Origin: Polyodon spathula
Lineage: Eukaryota; Chordata; Actinopteri; Acipenseriformes; Polyodontidae
Assembly (NCBI RefSeq): GCF_017654505.1
Contig: NC_054559.1
Location: 16,250,370-16,314,369, forward strand
Length of the DNA stretch: 64,000 nt
Direction of reading: 5' to 3'
The notes under the pieces are model-generated. The model worked only from the letters and a program-made list of their open reading frames with translations. It was not told where the DNA came from and searched no databases. Shown here in pieces: positions 1-13,037 of the stretch (the first letter of the stretch is position 1; the number at the start of each line of letters is the position of its first letter). Position numbers and translations under genes: made by a program.

Positions 1-473
1 ACAAGACACAAAATGCTCTCAGGTGTAAGAAGCTTACAGCAGTCCCTATTTGTACTAGTGTGTTGGGTAAGTAAAGTGCAACAGACCCTGTTTATACATT
101 CAGACCAATTAGAGATGCTTCATTGTAATTGGCTCAGCATTCTTTCTTATGCAAATTCAGGAAGCAGGTGGTCAAATAAAGAGGGTTGAGGGAGTGATTA
201 AGGATGCGCAGGTGAATACAGTGTTGCTGTTGTATAGCATTCGTTGTCCTATTTGATGGCATTAGTAAATATGCAGTGGGATGTGCATGTATATGTGACA
301 AGCCTCTGGACAGTATTTCTCAGGTTGTCACCTGCATGCAAGGAAAATCTATATTTACTGCAATAGCCTCTGGAGAATGGTAATATTTATAAGCAAGCTG
401 AGTGAATATGCATTGTAACAAACCCAGAAGCACTGCCTCCAGGCTGAGTTGTTTCGATGTGTTTCCTCTGCAG

Positions 474-770
474 GGTCCAGAACAGCGAGCTCACAGAGGT
501 GATCGAGAAGTTGCAGCAGCATGCTGACCAGGTGGAGAAAAACATCATCGACACCGAGGACAAACTACAGAAGGTATGGGGGCCTGGCTGGCTGCTTTTC
601 TAATGCATTTCAAATCCGGGTGTAGCACACACTCCCAATCTACTGGGGCTGCTCTGGTCCAGGCTTTTGTTCCAGCTGAGGCTCCATTATGTCACACTTA
701 CCCGTGCACTTTAAAAGGCAATGCTGGCAGTCAGGGAGAGTAAAGATAGCCTGCACTGTGTGTGTCTGTC

Positions 771-832
<62 letters not shown>

Positions 833-3800
833 CTATCCAGCATGGCTGGACTCACCTGTTTTGTATTGCATTTCGAGATGATTGGTTGAGTGCAATGAGA
901 AGGGATTGATGTACACATGGAAGCCTATGTGAAGCACTAGATAATCTAAACCGTAGAGATCAGTTATTTAGCACACGTGTACTGCAGCAGTGTCTTGAGT
1001 GCCAACATCAATGCAAATACACGCCTGCTCACTTTTGAAATGTGCCCCGTTTGCAGGATGTTAATAATAAAATGGATGGAAGGGCTCAGCAGTACCACAG
1101 TGACACCAGCAAAAGAATCGGAAACTCGGAGGACCTGCTGAAGGGGCTGGGGCTCGATGCAGCCAGCGCCAGACGCCTCGGTCACCCACAGGCTGAGATG
1201 ATTGAAGAAGAGTTAGTTTACTTTGCACTTGGATTTCTTTGTAACTTTTATTACAGATACAGGCACATAAAACTGGATTCAATTCAAGAAAACATCAAAC
1301 TGTGATTCTTGATTGTTAACTATTGACTTCAAACTGATCTTTGATTGTAAACTGTAACCGTCTGAAATTCTGTTCATGCTGTTTTGTCTCTAATTTTTGT
1401 CAGTTATTTTTCAATGAAGACTCTCACGCTTTCTTTGCTTTAGTATCAAGCAGCTGAAGGAGAGGGTAAGGAAACTGCGTCTGGAGCACGAGAGGGTTTA
1501 CAGCTCGTCTCGCTCGGAGAGCGTCCCAAACATCAATTGGGGAAAGATCATCGAGGAGAAGCAGGTGAGCGGACGCAAGAACAGGAAGCACGTTGTCTCC
1601 TTTGTGACATCACAAACCAACTATGTTCCAGAGCATGAACTGCCTGCAGACCCCCAAATTATTAATCAAATGGTATTTGCATTGATTCCATATTTAACAT
1701 TGCCCATGCACAGCAAACCTCCACTGAAACACTATTTAGAATGCTAGTCCAATACCTAATTAGTAAGGATAATGTTTCTTTTTTTTCACTTCATAGATGA
1801 ACCTGAATAACAAAGGCTTTGGCAATGATCTGCCCTTGGTTGACAACCAAGTGGATGAGCACAACATTTTCCACAGTGAAGTGGAGGCCATCGGACCCCA
1901 CATTAATCAGCAAGGAGACCAGGTAAAGGACTGCATGTCAGGACTGATAAGGAACAGTTTTCATGTGTGTCTGTCACTCCTAAAACCTCAGCAGCTTAAC
2001 GTGAAGAGCGGTTCAGGAATTCAAAGATGAAAAAGGCCTGAAAATGTAACTTTTGTTACATTGTGGTTCACAAATGTGGACAGATTTTTGACTTGGATAT
2101 TATAAAAGTTTTTTTGAAACCAATATGACCATTTTATCTTTGTTACAGGAATACATCAGTGGCCTTCAAGTGAAATACAACAAACTCCTGGTAAGCACAA
2201 GCAGGGCTTTGATAGGTTTACAAAGCGTTTGATTGAATTGTTTCATACTTTTAAGCAGCTGTAACTTTGTTAAATTAATATGATCCATGCTGCAGTATGA
2301 AAAATGACCACACAGCATTGATTCTGTAGCTTCTCATTGAAACATGATACGTACTTCTCCCTGGTCAAATACCAGTCTAGTAAGTTTGCATTTCCCCTTT
2401 AGAACAACTCCCAGATGCGTCAGCGGGATCTGAACAGCCTGCGCGACTATATGCAGCGCTGTACCAATGAGCTCTACTGGATGGACCAGCAGGGACAGGA
2501 GCGCATCAACTATGACTGGAGTGACAAGAACCTGGACTACCAGACCCGCCAAAAGCAGTACGAGGTAATGCACTGGACTGGCTGGCCCGACACGAGCAGT
2601 GCGAGGTAACGCACTGGACTGGCTGGCCCGACACGAGCAGTGCGAGGTAACGCACTGGACTGGCTGGCCCGACACGAGCAGTGCGAGGTAACGCACTGGA
2701 CTGGCTGGCCCGACACGAGCAGTGCGAGGTAACGCACTGGACTGGCTGGCCCGACACGAGCAGTGCGAGGTAACGCAATGCTGTTGCTGCAATGGATACA
2801 TATATTAAGGCTTAGTTTTTCAATATTAATTAAACATCAGCAGCTCCAATATAATCATAGTATGTATTTGTTTTTATTTTAAAAAAACACATTTTAATTA
2901 AGCCAACAGGTTTCTGGCACGTCTTTCGCAGTTTTTAACTGGATTCATGCCCTTGGACTGTGAAAAGGATTTTTGATAGAACGTGTGCCACGAAGAGGCC
3001 GGCAGTTGTAATAGCATTTTTAGACTTTGTTTTCTGTATGGCCGTGTGTTCATCTTTTGCATAATATAATTGTTTTCCATTTTTATCCCTCAGAATTTTA
3101 TTAACAGAGCTCTTGAAGCCAAAGAGGCAAGTATCACGAAGCTCCATGAAGATGGAGAGAAGCTTCTGGCAGCGAACCACCCGGGCACCAATGCCATCGA
3201 GGTAAGCGCTGCGAGCTGCTCTGCATTGCTGTGCTGCTGCGCTGGGCGTCAGGGCAGCGCATTTTAATAGTCTGTGTCTTTAAGGCTCACACTGAGGCGG
3301 TGCATGCAGACTGGAAGGAATACCTCAACCTGCTTATCTGTGAGGAGAAGCACCTGAAATACATGGACGACTACCACAAAGTAGGTGAACAACAAGCAGC
3401 TCCCACTGCTACTGTGCCTCCCATACGCACGCTTTCATTTCACTTCTGTTCACTCTGCTTTCAGTTTTAGGATCGCCCATGCTGGATTTTCTAGTTATTT
3501 TTAAGTGTTTGACTGTATATTGAAATCCAATGAATTGTTTCCAATGGCTGCTGGGTGAATGTTCCTTGGAAGGCAGTAGATTTCAATCAGATATTTTTAG
3601 GAATGAAGATTAAGAGATAGTTTAAATTCAAATTAGGATTCAAACAGGTCCCCCCCCATATGACAGTGATATTGCAAGCATGATAAAACAGCATTTCTTT
3701 ACCTTTTTTAGTTTCACAAGGATGCAAAGGACACTCAGGATCTACTGAAGAAACTGGAGACGGACCTGAGCCAGAAATACAACCCCGAATTTAAAGACAT

Positions 3801-6800
3801 CTACCAGACGCAGGCCCTGATCGAGGATCTGGATGTCAGTAATAATTAGATCTGTGGCATTATTACAGTATAATACAGTGACATGCACTATTAGGGAGGG
3901 GGCTTTTACAGAATATGTATTAGAAACAATTTTAGTTGGCATGTTAGTTCATAGCAGGGTGCTCAGAATGCTGTCGGGTGGAAAAATCACCATAAAAATG
4001 CAAAGTATTTGTCAGGTTTTTTTCACATCCCCTCTAACGACGACCCATAACCCAGTCTTTTATGTGCCTCTTGATAAATTATATACATACATAGTTTTTT
4101 TTTTTACCGAAAAGCTACTAATTGGAGTGTTCAGTGTGTCTGTTGCCGGCGTGTTCACAGTGTGTCTGTTCTCTACAGGATCAGTCCAAGGCTCTGGATC
4201 AGTATGACAAGGCAGTGAAGGCTCTGCAGAAGCGCAGCCAGCAGGTACTGCCCCTGAAGTACCGTCGAGAGACGCCTCTGAAACCCATCCCTGTCGAGGC
4301 GCTCTGCGAGTACGACTCCGAGGAGGTGAGGAACACCGGCTCACACTTGCATTGACAGTCACCCCAGAAACTTGATATTTAATTCTGTATTAATATAATT
4401 CTTTACCAAACCTTTATTTTGTATTTTTTTTATATTTAAGTTCCTTACTGCAGTTTGTTGTATGAAAGTAGACCACTACAGTAAACTCTTGCACAGAATT
4501 ATTTTGTTTATCATTTATTTATTATTCTAGTTGTATTTTCTTGAGGTTAGGAGCTATTTATCAGTGTAGTTTGTGATCTTGTACGTGATCATGGACACGC
4601 CCCGGTCCCACTGCAGGGTCAGATCGCCCGCGGAGAGAGGTACACTGTCCTCAAGAACAGTGGGGTGAAGTGGGATGTCGCTGACGCTGCTGGACGTAAA
4701 ATAAGCGCCCCCGCAGTGTGCTTCATGATTCCACCTACAGACCCCGAGGCTCTCGCCATTGCAGACAAGTGAGTGTGTTTCTATCTATACCTAACGTGTG
4801 GATTCAATGAGCTCTATAAAAATAAATAAATAAATAATACCCTATCAGCAGGGAATTAACTGTGCTACACTTTGTTTCAGCCTGGCTAACCAACACAAGA
4901 ACATCAAAAAGAAGAACGCCAGCACCAAAGCTGCCCTCATGAAGCGCTACGAAGAGCTCAAGAAAGAGAATACTGCAGGGTCTGGTAGGTGCTTGTATTT
5001 AATACTATCCAGCGAGGAAGCCAAGTTATCTGTATTTCTCTTTTTACAAGGAGGTTATTAAAACTAGAAAACTGAGATCCCTTCTCCAGGTGATGACTCA
5101 AATAAGATAAAGCGGCTGCGAATGGTTAATCCCTGTGGTGACTGTTAGTGCAGGTTTTGCTGTATTTCGTCAGTGTAATGATCGCGTCTTTGTGCTTAGT
5201 TTCGACTGCAGATAAACAGGAGCAGCAGTGTCGTCAGCTGATGTCTGGATTAGACAAAGTGTACAGTGACCTGGACAAGCAGGAGAAGGGGATCTACTGT
5301 CGCCTGCGGCCTCCGCTGGACCAGAGCCACCCTGTCCAGGACAGTGGAGAGCGCCTGCAGGACCTGAAGGTGACCCGGAACATCCTGCTTCTGCTTCTCT
5401 CTCTCAAACCTGCACAAAGCAGCCAGCTACCCCAGGACAGAAGTGAAAAGTGAATCAGATGCTCCGTTTCTTGGGCAACTGTTTAGGTTTCGCTGTGCTT
5501 TGCATAGAAAACGCTTGTGTTAAACTAACATGCTGTCATGTGCCTCTTTCTAGATGATGGAGAGCGCTGTTCGTCGTATTGAGCCTGAAAAGACCACGAA
5601 GCTACGCGATGCCCAGGCCTTCCTTGCAACCAGCCCCAAGTGTGCCAGTGCTCCTCAACTCTACAGCAGAGTGGATGAAACCATCAACAAGTACGACAAG
5701 GTGGACCTGCTGCTGCGTTCTGCAGAAGACAAGTATGTCATTCATTTGCTTTTCACGTCACAAAAATAAATGGCAAAAAATGTATCGAAACAACCATACC
5801 AGCTGTATAATAATAAACTAAACACATTCATTTTTTTTGTTTGGTTTTTATTTAGGTTTGAGGCTTCAAACCGCCTTGAGAAAACTCTGCATAAAGGAAA
5901 AAACATGTTGTCAACTTATGAGAATAAACTTGCCAGGGAAGAAATTGCCCCAAGCGACCTGAGATCACTGGAGGACACCCAACAGGAGCTGTCTGTAAGT
6001 GGCTTTACTCTACCCCAGGGATAAAAAAGCACTGCATTTGTAATTCTATTACCAGCAATAGACACCAATGTACAGTAAATATGAAGATTGTTACCTAGCA
6101 TGTTGCAGTCAGTAGGCTCTTGCTAACTGAGCCTCCCTCCTTCCTCCCTAATTTCCATTTTTAAAAGGAAATAAGCCGGGAGCTGAAATCCCAGAGATCT
6201 ACAATCACTGAAGTAGAACAGAACCTCCAATCTGCCAAGGCAAACTGTGATAACCTGGCGAGCAAGCTCCAGGAACACTGCCCTGATATTGACCGTCAGG
6301 AGGCGGAGGTGCGAAAAGTGAACAAGAGATACGACAACCTGAACAAGCAGATTGACAGCAGGTAAGGGCTTCTTCAAACTCTCTCTGCAGGAACATCTAC
6401 GGACTGTTGCTATTACAAGTCAATCATGGCCTGCTGCAAAAGTATAACAAAAAAAACTAATGAGTGTCATTCGTACAGATCACAGAATCTACAAACAGCC
6501 AAGACTGCCTACGCTAACTACCGCAGCGAGTACGACAGCCTCAACAGTTGGCTCACCAGAGTGCCAAACTACGAACCGAAGGAAACTGATGACATCCGAC
6601 AAATTGAAACCAAACTGGCAAATCAAAGAGTAAGTGCTGTACTGATGAGCAACTTTACAATTAAAATCATGCAAACTGTACACTGGATTAAAAAGCTTTG
6701 AGAAATGTGTCTGTGCTTCATTATAAGCTGTAGTCCTTACTGGAACAGATCTGTTTTAATCCAATGGTCATGTAATCAAGCACACAGCTGAACAACTTAA

Positions 6801-9800
6801 AGGTCCAAACATTGTGTGTGATGCCATCATTTTTTTTTCAGAATCTACTTACAGATATCTCTAGGAAAGAGTTTGAACTGGAAAACATTTCAAGGAACTC
6901 TCAGCTGTACCAACAAGCTGTAAAGGTGAGACACAGTGCTGGCTAATATAACTTCTTTAAAGAGGTCTTAAGGTAGAATAACAGGGATGCCAGTTGTTTT
7001 ATAGTAGAGAATGCTTTATTTTACTCTTACACAAGGATTAATAGAGTGCACTTTTCTCTTATTTACCTGCCCGTTTACAGAATTATGAATTGGAAGCTGA
7101 CAAATTTAAATCCATTCTTGACCTTGAAGATGGAGTAACCACACAGACATACAAGAAACACAAACTTGAGTCCCCAGCAATAAAAGTCAAGAACGAGGTA
7201 AGAAACCTGCTATGCAGGCATGCGGCTATGTGTGTTTGTTGATTGTACAAGTATGGAAGGTGTTGAAACAGCCTGAGAGGGAAACTTGAAGAATGTACTG
7301 ATCACCTTAAAATCATCTGCATATTAAAGAGCTATAGTGCTATAGCGCAGCAGGTTTGCTCTTTCATTCTGGTCTGAATTGTTTATATGGATCACTGTGG
7401 ACCACTATGCAGAACCTGTCCTCCCATTTTTATTTTTCAGGAATCCGCTCTTGGAGCCAAATTTACTGAAGTAAATGCTGTAAACAAACAGAGACTGCAA
7501 AACCTGGAATTCGCCCAAAGTCTCTTGAATCAGGTAATTAATAGAAACTGCATTCTTACAGACAAGCTGGGAGGATACTTATTTAATTAAATCATTTGTC
7601 AAACTCTGTTTAGGTCAAATACATTTGAATTGTAAAGTTAAATCCCTTACTTCTCATAAGTTCTGTATGGGACGCTTTCTTGAGGGATCAACCTTCTATT
7701 TTGCTCCAGTGCATGATTTGCTCCATTGGGGAAAAACTAAAGTTGCATAGTAGGGAAAAAACCAAGTGATTCTAATGAACTTTAAAACATACATAAGAAC
7801 ATAAGAACATAAAGTTTACAAACGAGAGGAGGCCATTCGGCCCATCTTGCTCGTTTGGTTGTTAGTAGCTTATTGATCCCAAAATCTCATCAAGCAGCTT
7901 CTTGAAGGATCCCAGGGTGTCAGCTTCAACAACTTTACTGGGGAGTTGATTCCAGACCCTCACAATTCTCTGTGTAAAAAAGTGCCTCCTATTTTCTGTT
8001 CTGAATGCCCCTTTGTCTAAACTCCATTTGTGACCCCTGGTCCTTGTTTCTTTTTTCAGGCTGAAAAAGTCCCTTGGGTCGACACTGTCAATACCTTTTA
8101 GAATTTTGAATGCTTGAATTAGGTCGCCATGTAGTCTTCTTTGTTCAAGACTGAACAGATTCAATTCTTTTAGCCTGTCTGCATATGACATGCCTTTTAA
8201 GCCCGGAATAATTCTGGTTGCTCTTCTTTGCACTCTTTCTAGAGCAGCAATATCTTTTTTATAGCGAGGTGACCAGAACTGAACATAATATTCAAAATGA
8301 GGTCTTACTAGTGCATTGTACAGTTTTAACATTACTTCCCTTGATTTAAATTCAACACTTTTCACAATGTATCCGAGCATCTTGTTAGCCTTTTTTATAG
8401 CTTCCCCACATTGTCTAGATGAAGACATTTCTGAGTCAACAAAAACTCCTAGGTCTTTTTCATAGATTCCTTCTCCAATCAGGTCCCGAGCATTGGTACA
8501 AGATTGGAAAGCCAGCTCTCTGTGAAGTTAGTGTTACCCAAATATATATTTTGTTGTTGGGATCAAACAAAAGCAAATAACTAAAACTGATACATCTTTT
8601 TTTTTTTTTAAATGTATTTCATAGCAACCCGAGGTATCTGTTGTGCAGCAGAACAGTGTTCAGACTCAGATGGCACAGGCTCCTGGGGAACAGCCCTGGA
8701 GGATTAAGAAACAGCTAGAAGATGAGGTTCAACGCAGACAACAACTGGAAAATGAAGTCAAGAACACCCAGGATGAAATTTACCTCCTGGAGGGCCAGAA
8801 ACCTCAAGACACTGTGGTCAAGAAGGAAGTGATCAAGAAAGTTCCTGATCCCCAGCTGGATGACGAGTTCTATAAATACCAGCAGAGAGTCTCAGAGGAG
8901 CAGAGGCTGACCCGAGCCCTGGAGAATGAGCTGGAGGCACTTCGACTCAAATTGCGCGGCTTCGAAACTGAAAAGAGAGAAGGAGCGCAGCAATATGTGG
9001 TCAAAGAGGTCCTCCGCATTGAAAAGGATAGGGTGCAAGAAGATGAGGTGCAAAGGCTGAGGGAAGAGTTGGAGGAGATCAGGAGGCAGAAGACAGTTAA
9101 GGAGAATGAACTTACTCTTATTCGGAAACGCATTACGATTGTAAGCGAGGAGAAAAACAAGGAACAGGAAATAATAACAGAGAAGGAACTGGTTAAGATT
9201 CAAAATGATCCACAACTGGAGAGTGAGTACAGAATGCTTATAGATAACAAACAAAAAGAAATGGAATCCAGGAAGAGACTGGAGGAGGAACTCCATCTTC
9301 TTCAGGATAAACTCAAGCGGCTGGAGAAGGAGAAGGCCATGGCTGAGGAGAAGATCACGATTAAAGAAGTATTAAAGGTGGAGAAGGACCTTGCCTTGGA
9401 AAGAGAAGTAGAGCAGCTCAGGCATCAATATGATGCTGAAAAAGCCAAGAGCATGTCCACTCAAAGAGAACAAAGTGAACTGCTGAGGAAGATTACCCTT
9501 CTCGAGGAAGCGAAATCAAAAACAGTCACTCAGGAAAAGATGCGGGAGATTGTAAGACCCGACCCGAAGGCTGAAAGTGAGTTGGGCACACTTCGTTTCG
9601 AATTGGTTGAACAGCAGAGAAGAAGAAGAGATGGAGAACTGCAGCTGAAGACCCTTCGTGATGAGCTGACAATGTTGAAGAATAGAGGTCCCCAAATAGA
9701 ATACAAGGAAATGATTAAGGAGGTTATCAAGTACAAGACAGACCCAGAAACTGAGAGAGAGCTTGAAAAACTCAGGAATGAAATTGTTGACAAAACACGC

Positions 9801-11297
9801 CAAACTGAAAGGTCTGAGTTAGAAATCACCCAGCTCAGAGAAGAAATTCAGAGGTGGAAAGAAACCAAACCCCAGGTGACGGTAAAGGAGGTTGTCAGTG
9901 AGGTTGTGCAGTACCGCGAAGATCCAAAAACTAGAGAGGAGGTAGAATCCCTTAAGATTAAGCTTGCAGAAGAACAGAGAATGAGAATGGAACTGGAAAG
10001 AGAAAGGTCTGCCAGTGAAGAAAAGATCAAACTGAAAAAGATAGCCCTTTCTGAGGTTAGGGAAAAGTTTGTCCAACAAGAAGTTGTGAAGATGGAAGAA
10101 GACCCAATTCTGAAATCGGAATGCACCAAATTCTCTCAGAACATTAATAATGAACAGAAACAGAAGGAGGTCCTCAGAAATGAGCTGTACATTCTTCAGC
10201 GCCGCAAGACAGAGTTGGAACAGCAGCTGGAAGATCTTGAGCGTGAGCGAAAAGCCAGACGAGAAGCTGAGCTTGAAATTCAGAGGCTTAGAGTCCAACT
10301 CAATGAGCTGGAGATCAGAGAAAAGCAGACCAGAGAGAAGGTGACTATAAAGCAGAAGGTGGTCCTTCAACAAGATCCCCAGCAAGAGAAAGAATACTCT
10401 CTTCTCAAACTGGAAGTGGAGGAAGAGAAGCATAAGCGTCTTCTGCTTGAAAAGGAGCTTCAGACTTTGATTGAAAAACAGATGACTCTGGAGAAGATGG
10501 AAGTTCGGGAGAAAGTGGTGTTCTCTGAAAAAGTTCAAGTAGAAAAAGATCCTGAAGCAGAACGGGACATTGAGAGACTCAAGATCAGCCTGGAAGAAGA
10601 GTCCAAGCGCAGACGCGAGCTTGAAGTGGAGCTGAGTCGTCTCAATTCAAAGTTATCTGAAGCAGAATTTACCAACACTAAATACTCAAAGGAGGTGGAC
10701 TACATACGAGAAGAAAATCTGAAACTGCAACAGGAGAAGCTGAGGCTACAAAACGAGGCCAGGAGACTTCAATCAGACATCCAAATTACTGCTAAAGAAA
10801 CTAAAGAGATTACAGAATCTTCTTCGTTGGACAATGAAAGGAACCTGGAGCTAAGGCTGATGTCACTGCAGAAGGAGCTTGCTGAACTAAAGAACATAAC
10901 ACATGAGAAAGATCAAGAAATCCAAAAACTGAACAACAGTATGTCTACAATACAAACCAAAAGGGAGCAAAGAGAGAGCCACCTGCGGCGCTCTATTGTA
11001 GTCATAGATCCGGACACAGGAAGGGAGATGACCCCAGAAGAGGCTCACAGGGAAGGTCTCATTGACTGGAAAATGTTTGTCAACCTTCAGAGCCAGGAAT
11101 GCGACTGGGAGGAGATCTCGGTCAAGGGTCCCAATGGAGAGTCTACAGTCCTTCATGACAGAAAATCTGGCAAGAAGTTCTCTATTGAAGACGCCTTACA
11201 GAACCGCATAATTACAAAAGACCAGCTAAAACGGTATCAGAACAAGGAATTATCAATCCAGGAGTTTGGGATCATACTATCTGGTTGTGCCAAATGA
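474..11297 (+). CDS. PPL: Periplakin, all coding exons except the first
   Basis: Plakin-family cytolinker that ties intermediate filaments to desmosomes and the cornified envelope. Exons: 474-573, 1057-1211, 1444-1564, 1797-1922, 2149-2190, 2403-2564, 3094-3201, 3285-3380, 3712-3834, 4179-4325, 4617-4768, 4881-4984, 5212-5369 (or from 5200), 5554-5732, 5856-5994, 6168-6361, 6479-6629, 6842-6925, 7081-7197, 7441-7533, 8625-11297. All join in frame at GT-AG sites and give about 1740 residues; human PPL has 1756, so only a short first exon lies off the left edge. The N-terminal half is the spectrin-repeat plakin domain (YMQRCTNELYW, DWKEYLNLLICEE, PLKYRRETPLKPIPVEALC) with an SH3-like segment in the exon at 4617. 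The single large last exon encodes the coiled-coil rod with repeated KEVxKxxxDP motifs, then the C-terminal linker module (RRSIVVIDPDTGREM, DWEEISVKGPNGES, DRKSGKKFSIEDAL). Identification rests on recalled human periplakin and is secure. Confidence 0.96.
776..829. repeat. (TA)n microsatellite
   Basis: About 27 TA dinucleotides in the PPL intron between the exons ending at 573 and starting at 1057. Short open frames through it encode only Tyr-Ile runs and are not genes. Confidence 0.95.
2556..2777 (+). repeat. 41-bp minisatellite carrying a 5' splice site in every unit
   Basis: The unit starts in the last nine bases of PPL exon 7 (CAGTACGAG, then gtaatg) and recurs at 2597, 2638, 2679, 2720 and 2761 (the last truncated), each as CAGTGCGAG followed by gtaacg. 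The genuine donor at 2565 is therefore followed by five near-copies at 2606, 2647, 2688, 2729 and 2770. The array straddles the exon/intron border. Confidence 0.95.
7790..8480 (-). mobile_element. 5'-truncated CR1-like LINE copy
   Basis: Antisense insertion in the last PPL intron. It encodes the C-terminal part of a non-LTR reverse-transcriptase ORF (ALVRPHFEYYVQFWSPRYKK, LERVQRRATRIIPGLKGMSY, HFFTQRIVRVWNQLPSKVVE), as in the CR1/L2 group. The 3' end is at the low-coordinate side and ends in an octamer tail, TTCTTATG repeated on the minus strand. It closely matches the copy at 47.4-48.5 kb but breaks off near 8480, as expected for 5' truncation during target-primed insertion. Confidence 0.9.
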
Positions 11298-12450
11298 AAA
11301 ATACTCAAGGTAGCAGTGAATCTTCAGGAGGAGCGCTACAAGATGGCTGTATCTCCCACAACTCTTCCTAAAGCCTATGTCCTTACATGAACTTATTCTA
11401 AAAAAGGCATACTTTATTTAAGTAATGCACACAAAAAGCACCTACAGAACTGCTCCAAGCAACAACGAATGGACATGTTTTTTTTGTTTCCTTTCTTCTG
11501 GACGTTGGCTTGTTTTACATTGAAGGGTTTAAATGTGAAAATTAGGTCTGCAGGACAAGAAAATGTAAATTAAAAAAAAAAGTATAACCAAAGATTAAAT
11601 GTTAGCAATAAAAGCATTATTGGGGTGACCTGTAACTGGAAACTTAAATTAGCTAATACATTGCCCCTCTATTTCTATATCTACATTGTTTAATATTTTA
11701 AGAGCATGCACATAGCTAACATACATGGGTTTCCCGTGACACAACATTCTGATACATGTGCTGTTGTGTATAATTAAATGAGCTTACCATTGATTGATAT
11801 ATATTATACACATACATACATATACCCCTTTTCCACTGGCACATCCCATACGGGTCTGGGTACCTTTCCACTGGCTATTTGTCGAGCTGAGCAAGAACCA
11901 AAACGTGAAACCTTGGCCTCCACAACACATCTGAATCTGGCTCGGAGCCGATCAGCGCTAGGGGTAATGATTTTCATCATTGTACACTGGAGGAAGATGA
12001 ACACAGCGTGCAGCGAGTCACAGGAGAGAAGTACCGACTTGGGACAGTGAGGAAGTACAGGCTTTAGTATCTTGCTTGTCCGATACAAATAACTGCTGTC
12101 TCAGAGAATCATCCAAATGACTGCTCTCCCTTTATGTAATCAGCCCGTCGTTGCATTCAGTAATAGAAGAACGAAAACCAAGAAAAACACAACCTTCAGG
12201 TGTACTGTGGAAAAGAGGTCGAAAGTACCTGCTAGGGACAATAGGCAGAAGACTGCCTTAACTGCCAATGTATTTATGCTTGTAGTTCTGTTAGTCTGGT
12301 ACAGTAGCTTAGAACTTAATGCATATACTCTGCCTTCACTACGTTGCATCGTTTACCTTTATTTTTTTTAACAATCTGTACAAGGAGAGGGAAGTTTAGG
12401 GATTTATTTTATTTGTACACAACTTGAATAAAATATTGTGGTGGCTGAAA
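11298..12450 (+). other. PPL: PPL 3' untranslated region
   Basis: No credible coding frame follows the PPL stop. AATAAA poly(A) signals are visible at 11607 and 12427; the second precedes a typical GT-rich stretch. The part around 11820-12060 (pyrimidine-rich start with the phrase TTTCCACTGG twice) looks like a dispersed repeat inserted in the UTR, but I cannot name its family. Confidence 0.6.
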
Positions 12451-13037
12451 ACTGTGCCTTGGTTCCTTTATTGAGGTCTTAGCAGGTGCAGCAGAAGTTT
12501 GTGTGTTTATTTGATCTGCGTGTATATTTATTAGATCTGTGTTTATTTAACCTGTGTGTTGATTAGATCCAAGTGTTTATTAGATCTATTTCCTCCCACT
12601 CTGAAAAACACTTTTGCCAATACAAAGTGAAGCACTTCCCATGGCTTAGATGGATGGCAATTTGGGAAACAAAAAACTTAATTAAAAGTAAATTCTGTGC
12701 AGCTTGTCAATTTAATTATTATTTATTTTAAATACAAACCATTTAACACTGTACAGGATTAACAAAACAGTTTTCATAGTCCTTGAAACCTAGCTTTGCC
12801 ATTAAACATTAGTGTTGCAATGTAGCTGTTGCAAGTGCTATTTCACAATGGCAAACCAGCATCTCTTCACATTCATATTTACATACAAACTGTTTATACA
12901 TACTTTGTCAAGTAAATGGCTCACAATGATCAACAAATCATTAAGTCCTGAGCTTTTACAAGAGCCGAAGCGCCTCTCCCACTTTCAGAGGCTGCCACTG
13001 CTCTTAAAACAATCACAACTCACTGCAACTCTTTAAA
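12451..13037. other. Intergenic, no gene recognised
   Basis: AT-rich sequence between the likely PPL poly(A) site and the 67-bp array. It has GATC-containing short repeats (TTAGATCTGTGTTTATT-like) at 12515-12590 and no supported gene on either strand. Confidence 0.5.

Noticed and set aside
9516..10538. Long minus-strand frames opposite the PPL rod exon
   Set aside because: Antisense shadows of a biased coiled-coil coding exon (Glu/Lys codons read as Phe/Leu/Ser).
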